NCBI GenBank assembly: GCA_038503035.1
Contig: JAVSML010025225.1
Coordinates: 80,801 to 144,800 of the forward strand
Reading direction: 5' to 3'
From: Crocodylus rhombifer
Taxonomy: Eukaryota > Chordata > Crocodylia > Crocodylidae
Length of the DNA: 64,000 bases
Each line of letters starts with the position of its first letter. The stretch's first letter is position 1. Made by a program: the position numbers and the translations under genes. Below are positions 12,276 through 23,110 of the stretch, piece after piece. Below the pieces are notes generated by a model. It had not been told where the DNA came from and made no database searches. It saw only the letters and a program-made list of their open reading frames with translations.

Positions 12276-12960
12276 CTCCAACCCTTTTGCTGAAGCTCAT
12301 CACCTAGGCAGCTAGAAGAGGAAGATATGTGGGGCTAGGAGAAAGTAGGTAACCTAGAGGAAGAGTGGCTCAGTTTGGGAGACATTGCGCTAAAAGGAAG
12401 GCTCTTGTACTACCTGAGCGTGGTTCTCTTATTCTCTGAGTACGTATCATCTAGGAGAATTGGGTAAAAAAGGTGTAAGGATAACTCTGGCGCCCTCCTC
12501 TGGTGCCAGTTACACACTAGTTTTGATCTGTCTGCAAACAACATTTCACAATTCACTTAGCATTGTACACATGACCAAGTGCTTTTATTCCACTCCAGGG
12601 CCCATGCAGTACCAGTGAGCCTTCTGAGCAAGTTCAGAAGGAAAGTACAGAGTAATGGTAGTTAGATCTGTGCAAATAGTATCCAAACTCTGCATAAGTG
12701 CCAAGAATTGCACGCACATGGCTATATAAAGACCACTTGGGCATTTTAAAGGTGAAATAGGATTTAGCCCCAGAATCAAAACATTTCCAAATAATTCAGG
12801 GGTTGGTTTGAAACCCAAACTCAAATTTGACCTTGTTTGTGGAGATTTGGGAAGGCAGCTTAATCTCTCTGTGCCTCGGCTTTCCAATTTTGGAAAGAAA
12901 ATAAAAATCCTTCATTTCTTCTAGTTCATCTTGTGTCTTTAGTCTCTTAGTGCTTTAAGG

Positions 12961-13200
12961 CAGGGGTCAGCAACCTGTGACTGGTGGACATGGGACTTTG
13001 GTGGCATTCCACAGAGGGTGGCTTCAGTTGTGGGCATTCTCCCTTGCCACTGCAGGGACAAGGGTCAGATATGGATGCTTTTCCCATGCTGTTGTGGAGA
13101 CATATGGCAGTGATAGATGGCTTCCAGCAGTTGCCCCCTACCTGCCGCTGACCCAGGTAGATTATTCCAGTTCAGAGCCAGAAAAGGTTGTCTACCCATG
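12961..13200. mobile_element. hAT-like MITE, CAGGGGTCAGCAACC ends
   Basis: The left terminus CAGGGGTCAGCAACCTG is typical of hAT elements. The right terminus, read in reverse complement, is CATGGGTAGACAACCTTTTC, matching in most positions. The 240-bp interior is noncoding. The flanks are CTTTAAGG on the left and CTTTACCA on the right. Five of eight positions agree, so this may be a decayed 8-bp target duplication, the length hAT elements make. Confidence 0.7.
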
Positions 13201-13567
13201 CTTTACCAACAAGGCTATTTCATTAGTTGTCTATATAGTGTTCTCACAATGAAACTGTAATTATGGTTGGGTCCTCAAGGAAATTCTGTAATATAAATCA
13301 TTATTAATGATTAGGGCTGCATGAAGCTTCAGTAGCCAATTTGATTCAGAGGATGTTCAGCCCAATTTGGGGACTGAATCTCTGAATTCGAATTGAATCA
13401 GGAGACCAATTAAAAGCTCCAAATTGATTTGAAGCATCTGAATCAATTCAGAAAAGATTCGGCCACTTAGGAGATTTGGCCACAGACTAAACAGGCAGCA
13501 GACAGCTGGTAAATCTGTTGGGGTTGGAGGAGGAAGGAGGGAAGGGGGCGTGGGGGAGGGAGGAATT

Positions 13568-13588
13568 GGGGCTGGGGCTGGGGCTGGG
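13568..13588 (+). repeat. Short GGGGCT tract
   Basis: Three and a half copies of the same GGGGCT unit seen again at 14873. It lies near the left arm of the same composite element. Confidence 0.75.
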
Positions 13589-14050
13589 CGCAAGGGCACA
13601 TTACTTGGAGAGGGAGGCAGGGGAGTGTGGGATGCAGGTGTGGCAGTGCTGGAAGTGGGGACTCTGCTCTACTACCGCTTGCCCAGCCAGAGCAGGGTGG
13701 GGGGATGTGGGCACAGTTTACTCCAGGCGGAAGAGGGGAGCTCCCAGTGCTGCTGCGCCTGCATCCTGCACCTCCCCCCATGCCAGCTGGTAAGCAGCAG
13801 CAGGACAGAGCCCCAGCTCCCAGTGCCGATGTGGGTGCAGCAGCTCTTGGAGAAGGGGCTATGCCCTGCTGCTGCCTGGAGCACACCGTGCCTCCTTTGT
13901 GCCCCCACCCCCACACCAGCTGCACAAGCAGTAGAGGCCCCGTGGCCCCCACTGCTGAGGCAGAGGTAGGCACAGCTGGAGGAGCAGGAGGAGAAGCCTC
14001 CATGGCTGCCCTGCCGGACCCCATCCCCAACCCGGCCCAGCTCCCAGCAC

Positions 14051-14868
14051 TTTAAAAAAAAAAAGCCCCGCACTCACAGGCTCTGGCAGCAGTGATCAGG
14101 GCCTCTGAGGGCTCATGGCAGAGCTCCCCTACACAATGCAGGGCAGTTGAGGGAAGCGGGGATGCCCCCCCTGCCTGGCACCTGCATGGCAGCTGCCCCA
14201 TGGCACAGGTGCAGCACGCCTTGGTAGGATTCTGCGCATTGTCTGGGAGCTGAGGTGGCCGCACCTGTCAGCTGGAGCCTGTCACCACTCAGTCCCAGAA
14301 GCCCCAGCTCCCAGGCAGCACGCAGTGCCCTGCCGAGCACCTACACAATGTAACAGCTGCTGCACAGTTGCCAAGCAGAGGGGAGTGATCCCTGCTACCC
14401 ACCACTACTCTGCACTGCATAGGGGGGGTCTGCCATAAACTCCCAGAGGCCCCAGTTGTTGCTGCTGCAGTCAGCGAGTGCGGGGTTTAAAAAAAACACA
14501 CCCTTCCCCACTCACTAGCTGCAGCAGTGGCAATTGGGACCTCTGGGCACTCATGGCAGAACGCCACCATGTCCCCCCTTGCACAAGTGCAGCATGGCTT
14601 AGCAGTGCTGTGCACTGTCTGGGAGCTGGGGTGGCTCCACATGTCAGCCAGAGGCTGGCACCGCTCAGCCCCAGTTGCCCCAGCTCCCAGGCAGTGTGCA
14701 GCACCTTGCTGAGCCACTCTGCACCTGCGCTATGAGGCAGCTGCCACGCTAGTGCCAGGTGGGGGGGCTGATCCCCACTGCCCCCCACTGCCCCATGCTG
14801 TGCAGTGGGGGAGGGCTCTGCCATGAGCCCTCAGAGGCCCCAGTCACCACTGCCAGAGATGATGAATA
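14051..14868. repeat. Two consecutive long imperfect palindromes
   Basis: Unit 1 (about 14051-14496) begins with TTTAAAAA followed by 'ccccgcactcacaggctctggcagcag' and 'cctctgagggctcatggcag'. Its end is the inverse: 'ctgccataaactcccagagg', then 'gcagtcagcgagtgcgggg', then TTTAAAAA. The two halves pair over about 200 nt each, around a centre near 14275. Unit 2 (about 14485-14868) starts at the shared A-run and repeats the plan, ending with 'ctgccatgagccctcagaggcccc'. Period about 435 bp. Pairing is imperfect but runs over most of each unit. Confidence 0.65.
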
Positions 14869-14872
14869 TGGA

Positions 14873-14920
14873 GCTGGGGCTGGGGCTGGGGCTGGGGCTG
14901 GGGCTGGGGCTGGGGCTGGG
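14873..14920 (+). repeat. (GGGGCT)8 hexanucleotide repeat
   Basis: About eight perfect tandem copies of GGGGCT. Runs of four G separated by CT could form G-quadruplexes on this strand. Its perfection against diverged surroundings suggests recent expansion. Confidence 0.9.
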
Positions 14921-15184
14921 CAGGGCAGCTATGGGGGCTTCACCCACAGCTCCCCCCACCCAGGGAGAGGCAGGTAAAGCTGGAGGAGCTGCAGGAGAAC
15001 CTGCAGCCAGCCGGCCGTGCCTGCTTCTCCTCAGCCGATCCGAGTCACTGAATCTCTCTGAATCAGTGCCGAATCTTCCAAAGCTTATTCAGCTGAATTG
15101 ATTCTGGACAGTGATCCAAATCTCTGAATCGAATCACTGTCCTCCGAATTGGCCAAATCCAAATCCAAATTGAATACTTCCCTA

Positions 15185-15189
15185 TTTAC
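15185..15189. repeat. Target-site duplication TTTAC, left
   Basis: The five bases immediately before the LTR equal the five bases immediately after it (15643-15647). The site lies at the right edge of the 13312 composite element. Confidence 0.65.
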
Positions 15190-15312
15190 TGTGAGGAGAC
15201 AGAAGAGCCCCAGAGAAGTAAAATAGCCCCATCTATATTGCAAAGAACTCCACAGGGCTCCTTCTTCACCCGGTGTTTCAGGAGGAGAGATTGAGTCAGC
15301 CAGAACTCCAGG

Positions 15313-15319
15313 ATAAAAG
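15313..15319 (+). promoter_or_regulatory. TATA-like box of the solo LTR
   Basis: ATAAAAG lies inside 'ggataaaagg', the expected position for the LTR promoter. Transcription would start about 25-30 bp downstream. Confidence 0.55.
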
Positions 15320-15509
15320 GAGACATGGGGCAGGCAAAAGAGTGACACAGGAAACCGGAAGAGACTGACTCAGGCAGAAAGATGCAGGGAGAGCCGGAGG
15401 CACTGAGGAAACAAGGGAAACCAGGCTTAAGGGAAGCAACTCTGTGGAGGGAGCTGCCAGGGGAGAGAACCCTAAGAGAAACACCAGGCAGGAGGCAGTT
15501 AGATGGTAC

Positions 15510-15515
15510 AATAAA
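15510..15515 (+). promoter_or_regulatory. LTR polyadenylation signal AATAAA
   Basis: A canonical AATAAA lies in the 3' third of the LTR, consistent with the R/U5 boundary region. Confidence 0.55.
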
Positions 15516-15647
15516 GACCCTAATAGCAGGGCTGAAGAAAAAGGGTACCGTAAAGTTGGGACTATAAGGGCAGAAGAAGTGCCAGTGTGTTTTTTGTTCT
15601 CCTTTTCCTTAGAGTGAGAGGAAAGTCACCCCAGATAATGCATTTAC

Positions 15648-17854
15648 AACTATCAGGACAATAAGTCAGGAAAAAGACTGGCTAGGATTACTGGTAGGTC
15701 TGTGCCAGGTGCCAGCTGGGCAAGGTACAACCGGGCCCATCAAGGACAATGAGTGGCCAGACCTAGAGAACCAAGGAGCATTTTTTTTTACTGCTCAAAA
15801 GCAGATTGCAGAGACAACTGAATTACCACCTGGTGGAACAGGCAAGGGTGTAGGGGTTGGTGGAGCCCTCGCTACACTAAGACAAATTGCAAGAGCCAAA
15901 GCGTCAAGATGCATACGCCCCAGCATTCTATTTTCTCCTGTAACAACAAGTCATGGCAGATGAGATCGTGGATGTGTGAGAAGAGCCATCAAGACATGGT
16001 GGACTTCAGCTTGTTAGCTGAAGTGCTAAAGTTGTCTTGGTATAGAAGATAGATTCAGAAAGGAAGAAAAGGAAAAAAAGCTGCTCAGACAAGTGAAGAG
16101 CTCCAGAGATTGACAACACCTAGACCGATAAAGACAAGCCTCTACCACAGATAGGGGCGGGACTTTGGGTGTGAAAGCCCATCATTGGATATTCACACAG
16201 GCCTATTAATAATCATAATTCAACAATCTGTCCTCAAATATCACGTATATATCCGTTGGGCACTTGCTTTGTCCCATTAAAAGGCAAATACAATGGCATC
16301 ACTTTTTGATCCTAGCAGTACATGATTCAGAGGTGAAGGTCTCACTCAGTCTGTAACTTACTGAGTCTTCAGTAAATTCATTTGCTGGTGTTTCATACCT
16401 TGTTTTAAATATGTGAGGTGTGCTAAATTATTTTGTTGAGTTCATTACCAGTGCTTCAGGGCAGTACCTAGACCCTACTGTTTTGTGTTACACTCGTCTC
16501 ATTGCTCTTATCTTTCCTTCCTAAATAGTGCACACATGGAAAATGTTTGGGATCAGCCCTACAATAAAACTTTATTGGCAGGAAGAAGGGGCACATCCAT
16601 CAGTTTATGGGCACTGCCTGTCACTGAGGCATAGAATTCTTCAAGTGCATGCCTCTTAACCTGAAATGAGCATCAGGTCACTGTAATTCTGTGTGTGGAG
16701 TCCTGCAACAGACATTGCAGGCATTTCTCTCATTGGTGGTAAATATCTGGGAAATCTCTCTACATTTTTGGCACAGTAAATATTATGTTCAGTTCTAACT
16801 TAGAGATAAATCATGGCGCATTCCCTGCTATTAGTTTCCAATTAGCTGTGCCATTTTGATTTTTTTTTAAATAAATATTACCAAAGCCCTGAATTCCAAG
16901 GGCTAGTCCATATATTAACAGAGTTCACTCACTAATCCAGGACAGATAATGCCTCATCGTCCATGGGCTTTAGGCTTGTCTCTGTGATTAAAACAGATTT
17001 GTAGTGTGAATTGTTAAACTGTGCTGTGGATGACTCGATATTCGCAAAGGTCAAATATTGATACCTAACCTTTCTTGTCTTCACGTACACTGAACTGCAT
17101 TGGAAAATGGTCTTTAAAGAAAAAGGGGAAAACAGGACAGAACCCATTATGTGTTTTCAGTTGCCAGAACCTGTTTATTCATTTACAAAATAAATGCAGC
17201 TTTAATAAAAAACGTGCATTTCTAAAAATGTCAGCTCCTATCCATCTCCCTGCTGTAGTTGAATCATGATCTGTAGTACATTGGGATAGAATTATATGTG
17301 AGCAAAGCAGTTATATGATGCTACCTGACTGCCACTTGCTGGAGTTTGTGCATGTCAAAGAGCCAATACAGAATCAAGTGACAATATGCTGACATTACTT
17401 CCTGGTGGCCGCAATTAAAACTCTTTTAATATATAACCTTTGCCATATGTGTAGACTGCGCTCCATTGGCCCAGCTCAAGATTTTGGATGGGAAAGCCAA
17501 GTCATGTCTCTTGGCTTAGTTCGTCCTTGGCTCACTTTCAAACTTTCTGGCTTGCCTGGATATAGATGACATCCACTTATATCTATCTTTCACAAATGCC
17601 AGGCTTTTGAGACACTCTGAGGAAACCTTTCTCCTGGTTTATACTAGCTATTAACCTCAATCTATGCTGTAGAAACAAATGTTTTTGTGTCCTTGTAGGA
17701 GATTTTATATGGTAGCTGCTGAAGTCTTACATTCTTTAATGAACTGAAAAACAGTACATTTAGCAATGCACAAATATTTGGTCTTGTACTCTAAGGTTTG
17801 TGCTTGATTTCCATTCTTTTTGGATGTATGTGGATGTATGTGGTTCCTTATATA
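15648..17854. other. No gene seen
   Basis: AT-rich, apparently unique DNA after the solo LTR. I looked for a primer-binding site or gag/pol sequence next to the LTR and found none. Short open frames carry no recognisable domain. Confidence 0.5.
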
Positions 17855-17980
17855 GGTGCACATGTAGACTGTCATGCTTTACTGCAAAGTTAATTATTCA
17901 ACTCCACAGTAAAATGCACATATACAGCACCCAGTGGGATTTTTCCTTAAATCAGCTCTGCAGAGGCCATGCTAGTTATG
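17855..17980. mobile_element. Repeat with TTTACTG/CAGTAAA core, empty-site copy
   Basis: The text 'ggtgcacatgtagactgtcatg' leads into 'tttactg', then an inverse 'cagtaaaatgcac', then 'gggatttttccttaaatcag' and 'ctagttatg'. The same order occurs at 19652-20046, where about 250 bp of GC-rich DNA sits in the middle. The TTTACTG..CAGTAAA pair with 'tgtagac'-like flanks marks a foldback MITE family seen several times in the window. Confidence 0.6.
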
Positions 17981-18218
17981 GCTCTAGAGAGAAGAAACAC
18001 TAATGCCAACTTAATGGCACATACTTTCCTCCTCAAAATGGGTAGCAGAAACCAATATTTATTTAGAAGGGTATTTTCAAAGACACACTGGAGAGCTGGA
18101 TATGAGGGACTATCTGGCCTTATGCCAGGGGTTTTCCTCTGTCTGCAGCCCTGTGCCCTGCTCTAGGCACCAAGGGCTCTTTTAGATATGCCAAACCACA
18201 CTGCCAGCTCTACAGGCC

Positions 18219-18450
18219 TGAACCGCCCTAAGTGGCTCCCTAGGGATGAGGCTCCATGCACCAGATCATGCACCAAAAGGTGGCCCAAGTGATCTCGAAC
18301 CACTCTCAGGGCTGAGGCTCCGTGTACCAGTCTGTGTGATCCCAAACCACTCCCAGGGCCATTGATCTATGCACCATGAGGTAGCCCAAGTGGTTTTGAA
18401 GCACTCTGAGGGCTGCAGCTCTATGCACTGGGTTGCGCACCACAGGAGCC
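18219..18450. repeat. Degenerate tandem repeat, about 50-bp period
   Basis: Blocks like 'aaccactctcagggctgaggctcc' and 'gtggcccaagtg' recur: CACTC cores lie at 18301, 18348 and 18402, with a more diverged unit at about 18219. The sequence is GC-rich relative to the flanks. Origin unknown. Confidence 0.6.
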
Positions 18451-19542
18451 TCCTGCCACTTGAATTCCTGAGCAGCATCTTCAGGGGTTCTTCTGGGTGA
18501 TCGTCCCTTGGGCAGCTGTCCCCAGATCTTCTGGATCCCATTCTTCTTGAGTCCCTCTACATGTCTGCCTTGCATGTCAAGCACACTGTCCTTTTAGTCT
18601 CTCCAGAGACCCGGCCCCTGGAGCCTGGTGGACCTGCAAAGTGCAGCCTTTGGTCAGATCTGGAGCTCCTCTCCCACTCCCCTACCTCCAAGCAGGGGCA
18701 GGGCAAACCCCTCCCTGACATTGCCTGATTAGTGGAAATGTTCCACCAATTAGGAGTGCCCTTTTCCAAGCCTGGTGTGCCAGGCAAAAGTGGTGAGCCT
18801 GCCACAGTAAGAACCACTGCAAGATGGGACTAGCAGCTTTCAGATAAGGAAGAAAGAAAAAGCAGTAGACTACAGCCATGGGAAAGTGGGTTATCAGGAG
18901 AAAAGCTATGAGGAGGGCAGCATGAATGCAGTTTCTCTGCTGCTTTCTTTTTCACTATTCTTCCCTTTATGTCTTTCATTTTCTTTCTAATGCTTAACAT
19001 GTGTTTACTGTACATAGCAGTATGTTTTCAAAACAATTTTACTGATTCTATGAAGTAACAGACAATTTCCTAGAGATTTCTCTTCATCTGCTTACCTTAT
19101 TGGGTAAATTAACATTGCATAAGCATTAATTCACTTCTAAAAAGGAGAAATGAATGACTGGCAGAAAAAGCAGGCGCTAGTTGCACAGTCCATCTCCTAA
19201 GGGCTGGTAAGGGATGCTTGGGATTCCAAACTTCTACTATCCTTCTTTACAGATTAATTAGGAGACACTGGATAGATCTATACGTGAAATTAAGTTGGAG
19301 TGATAAACTCCAGTGCAGTTTGCACCACCAAAAATTTCTCCAGGGCACAGCACTTACTCATGCACCCAGTACTGCAGCAGTCTGAGCCAGGATGGAGCAG
19401 CCCCAGGCTGGCAGGGGGTCAGTTGGGTGGCAGCGCCGGGTGGCGGAGGGGCTGGTTGGGACATGAGGGTGCTACAGTGCGGGGCTAGACAGCAGGCAGC
19501 TCCCACATGGTAGCACCCTCATGCCTCAGACAACCCCAGTCA

Positions 19543-19678
19543 CAGTCTATACATACGTTACAGTGCATGTAACTACTCTGCTGTAGGATAGTACTGTCCT
19601 GGACAATACTATCCTACAGTGGAGTTAATTAATTTACTGCGCCCAAATACTGGTGCATGTGTAGACTGTGATATTTTA
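19543..19678. mobile_element. 136-bp MITE with central hairpin
   Basis: The left end CAGTCTATACATACGTTAC matches the reverse complement of the right end, CAGTCTACACATGCACC. Between them lies a near-perfect hairpin at 19581-19619: two 19-nt arms with one mismatch and a single-base loop. The element has no coding capacity. Its right end overlaps the start of the repeat at 19652. Confidence 0.7.
19581..19619. repeat. Near-perfect 19-bp hairpin
   Basis: The left arm is 19581-19599, the loop base 19600, and the right arm 19601-19619, with one mismatch in nineteen. It lies at the centre of the MITE at 19543. Confidence 0.9.
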
Positions 19679-20046
19679 CTGCTGAGCTTATGAGTCAACT
19701 GTACAGTAAAGCGTACGTGTAGACATGGGCGACTGGTGCCTCCCAATCCTGGGGAGGCGGGGCATCAGTGGCCAATCGCCGACTGGGGCAGGGGGCAGTG
19801 GCTGATTACTGCCACTGGCAGAAATGCCAGTGGCGAACCCAGAAGTGCTACTGGGGCTTCTCTTGGTGCCCCCTCATTCTCAGGGGTGGCACTGGACATC
19901 ACCCCCCACTCCCCAGCCAGTGAGGGCCAGTCTCAGGAGGAGTACGTGCCTCGCCAGCTGCTCCTCCTACATGTTTCCTAAGCATGTAGATGTACCTCAT
20001 GAGATTTTTCCTTAAATCAGTTTTGCAAAGGCTTGTGCTAGTTATG
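19652..20046. mobile_element. Second copy of the 17855 repeat, with GC-rich insertion
   Basis: Left part (19652-19730) and right part (about 19985-20046) match the two halves of 17855-17980, including 'gatttttccttaaatcag' and 'ctagttatg'. Between them, about 19731-19980, sits a GC-rich insertion beginning 'gactggtgcctcccaatcctgg'. Comparison with the uninterrupted copy defines the insertion, although it could also be a deletion in the other copy. Confidence 0.55.
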
Positions 20047-22331
20047 AAAAGATTAAAAGGACTTTAAAGAAAGAAAGTAACAGAGTGAGATCATGGGCCT
20101 ATACAGAAATATTCAAAGTGGAGTTAGGCAACACTGAATTCTCCCATCATTAGGGGAGGGAGAGAACTTTACTGTGGAAGAAACAAGAAGCCTGAGATAT
20201 TTACAGTTCTTGGGATCTATAGGACATCCACAATTTCATCTTATGCTCTGGGCCCCTAACAGAATTAAATGGAATCAGGGACTGTCCGCACAAAACCCAC
20301 CTTAGAATTCAAAACGTAAACTCCATAAAAATGCATATCTGCCTTCAAACAGCTACTTTTCCAAAAACTCCTTCTGTTTGGATTAACCATGGATTTACAC
20401 TTGCAAAAGTGTAAACCACTAAATATTTTTTTCCTTTGCCTATCTAGAAGATTTCTGCCCTGGCCAGAAGAATAGCTGGTTCTTCATTGCTGCCCCTATG
20501 AGGGTAGGATGTGGTCTTCAGATTAATCGCTGTCAATCCCTTCAATCTGCAACATCTACCTACTTTCTCAGGACACATTGTCAAGGTGACTGATTGTGAA
20601 GACCAGCAGATAAAAAGGACAAGAAAACTATTTTGCTTCTTCCATGGCTTAGAGAATCACAGTTGCTTGTGTAATATCATCACCAGCCTCCAACCTGCAA
20701 AGCCCTACCAGATTTGTGGTGCCACTTTCTGGTCTCTGCTAGGGCCATACAAGAAGTAAGAGGTTGCTTTGAACCTGACATTAATCCTGTTCAATTAGCA
20801 TGGGGAGTGCTGGTAAGCCCAAGTGGCTTTGTTTGTCCAGGTCCTTCATTGGCTTTATTTTTAAAAGCAGCCTCAACCTTAATGTGTACTCAGTTTTGAA
20901 AATGTAGATCTCTCCCATAGGAACTCGAACATCCATCCAGTTTTGGTTCTGCATCAGGTTGTGGACTAATATTTACAGAAAATGTTTAAAACCTGTGACA
21001 TGACTGTTCTGTCACCATATATTCTGAAATGCCCTTCTAATATCAAAGAGTACTATATTTATGCTATAAAATTACATGTATAGACTATATTTTAAAAGCT
21101 AGATATACAATTATGTACATGCACACATATGTGTACACAAAAGCAATTATACAAAATTTCTCTTGGCTTGTATTTTTTATATATGTAGATTGAACTTTCA
21201 GCCTTCAACTTGCAATTTTTTTCAATAGTGGTCTGAAAAATATAAAAGCATTGAACTAGTCCACCTTTGAACTACCAGTGTTATTGTGGTGATTCATGGC
21301 TCCCTTACAGAACGATAAAAGAAAATCATACTACAGCAGAGGAAAGATTTAAAATAAGACTCAGTGTTTTCTGTTGGTCTTGACATTGCTCACATATTTG
21401 TTTCTGTATTGGTAGTGATTCATACCACAAATGCCTTTGTCCATTTCTATCTCTCTCTGCCACAATAGCTCAAGTAATTAACTAAGTGAAGAGGCTGTCA
21501 ATTAAACACTGATACTAATCTAGGCATAAAAGCTCCCTTAAGAAACACTGATTCGGAACATATTTTACAACATCATCAACACTGACTTCATTCAGCTCAA
21601 TTCTCAAACAATTGAGTGCTCCAAATGTTTGTGTGTTAGCCAGGCAACATTTGTAACATGAATGACCCTTGCTATAGATACAGTGCCTCTAAAGAATGTT
21701 TTGAGAATACAATGTCTATTGTGTAGCCAAGGCTTGTTTTATCAAGGAAGGGGTATTACATTGTTAATTAATGCCATGATCTTTAATGATAAGATTGTCA
21801 AGGACAATTAAAAAGATGATTATAAGTGTCCTTGGTAACTAGAATGCAGCACTGATTTTAGCTTACTTTCACTAAGTGTGGCTTAAAGGTCAGTTTCTTT
21901 GAAGTGTGAATACTTAAGCATTCCTCAGAAAGATGTTTCATTATGTACTAATCTATTTTAAAATATCATTTTTTTCCTAATCTGCTGTTGGTGCAGCAAA
22001 TGGAAATTGATGTGAAACTCTTGTTAAGAAATTAAGACAACATATTTCAAATGATGGGAAATGTCTAGCTGCTGTAACATCTTCAGTAACAAGTGGGGCA
22101 CCAGTCTTATGGATAGATCCAAAGCCCCTGAATCAGTGAAAAAGTCCCAGTTCCTTGTTTACCCAACTATAGAATAACTTATACATCGATTAATTCACTA
22201 AGTAATGGGTTTCCCTTTGATCTCCTGTCACCCCATTTCAGAGGCACAATACACTAGAACATTACTAGTCAGCAGGTCTGGCCAGCGTTGAAGTTTCTAT
22301 TGGAGTTGGCAGGTTACAATTTACAAGTGCA
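20047..22331. other. No gene seen
   Basis: AT-rich and apparently unique. The part from about 21400 to 22100 lacks recognisable repeats and reads like ordinary noncoding DNA. Conservation cannot be judged from one sequence. Confidence 0.45.
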
Positions 22332-22382
22332 GTCTTGCTTCAGCAGCACATACCATAAGCTATTGTGAACTGTATCAGACAT
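22332..22382 (+). pseudogene. Possible U6 snRNA retropseudogene fragment
   Basis: The text 'cttgcttcagcagcacata' resembles the 5' end of U6 snRNA (CTCGCTTCGGCAGCACATA). After a small change it continues with 'attgtgaactgtatcaga', which resembles the next U6 block. The match decays afterwards and no T-run terminator follows. U6 copies are often retroposed, so a decayed pseudogene is plausible. Chance similarity of about 25 nt is the alternative. Confidence 0.35.
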
Positions 22383-22719
22383 GCTATATCCTGGAACGAC
22401 TGTCCATATGAAGTACAAGTTTGTACCTTCTGATGGAAAGGAAGCTTTAGGTTCTTTAGGAAGAGTTTTCACCTTATGAATTCATTCGATATCTGCATCC
22501 AGTTAGTACCACTTTAAGTCTTACAGAGTGAGGCAAAAGGGCCAAGGGCCAAGAGGAAATAAGGAAGCAAAGGCAAGTGCAAATTTGTTACAATGAAAAT
22601 AAAGAGAAGGAAAAGGATATCTGAACAACTGGAAGTATCAAAAATCTATCAGACCCCATGTAAAACATCTGAAGAGAATAGCTTGGCTAAGTAGAGACAG
22701 TCAAAAAGCCCGAGGCTGA

Positions 22720-23110
22720 ATCAATTCAGTCTTTGCAGTTTAGTCTAAACTGCAGAGATTAAACTGAGAAGCAAGTGAGCAGACGTTCACTTTTGATTCA
22801 GGAAATGCAGCCACATGCCTTTTTTGACCTAAGGTCAAAAGCCAGGGGCCCTAGAGCATGCCTCCCAGCCTGCCAGCCACTGCCAAATGGAAGGGCCTGA
22901 AGCTCCAAGGCTTTTCGCCCTGCCCTGCTTGAGCAGAGGGGGCATGGTGAGGTCGCAGCCAGGGCTAGCACCTAACATGCTGGAGGTTGGGTGTTTAAAT
23001 CCCCTTCCTGGCCTACACAGGCTGTCTGCCTGGGGATGGGGGGCTGTGCATGTCAGGCTTCTGCTCCTTTTCCTGCCTGGGGGAGGGCAGCCCCTGCCAG
23101 TATAAGGAGG
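22720..23110. repeat. Palindrome cluster beside GC-rich patch
   Basis: Two short perfect inverted repeats lie close together: GCAGTTTAG/CTAAACTGC around one base at 22735-22753, and TTTTGACCT/AGGTCAAAA around one base at 22822-22840. GC-rich sequence follows from about 22850 to 23110. The arrangement looks like the end of an unclassified DNA element, but no partner terminus was found. Confidence 0.45.

Larger units (their letters stand above)
13312..15184. mobile_element. 1.9-kb composite element with GAATC-rich arms and GC-rich core
   Basis: Both ends are AT-rich arms full of GAATC, GATTC and AATTC motifs. The left end begins TAGGGCTGCATGAAGC and the right end in reverse complement begins TAGGGAAGTATTC. 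The left arm shares its start and the run 'gaatcaattcagaaaagatt' with the element at 4997. Between the arms lies about 1.5 kb of very GC-rich DNA holding two long imperfect palindromes (14051-14868), a GGGGCT tract, and many chance open frames on both strands. No transposase motif is seen. It looks like a nonautonomous DNA element that carries different tandem cargo in different copies. Confidence 0.6.
15190..15642 (+). mobile_element. Solo LTR, 453 bp, with 5-bp target duplication
   Basis: The sequence starts TGTGAGGAGAC and ends AATGCA, giving the TG..CA termini of LTR retroelements. It is flanked by TTTAC on both sides. It contains a TATA-like ATAAAAG about 120 bp from the start and an AATAAA about 130 bp from the end, in the order expected for U3, R and U5. 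No internal retroelement region or second LTR follows, so this is a solo LTR left by recombination. The class (Ty3/gypsy-like or endogenous retrovirus) cannot be decided from the LTR. Confidence 0.75.

Noticed and set aside
13467..14073. Several overlapping open frames of 130-187 codons on both strands
   Set aside because: They lie in GC-rich palindromic repeat DNA, are low complexity (Pro, Ala, Gly, Cys rich) and overlap on both strands. No domain is visible.
15643..16300. Internal retroelement region downstream of the 453-bp LTR
   Set aside because: The bases after the LTR are the target duplication and then AT-rich DNA without a primer-binding site or gag-like frame.
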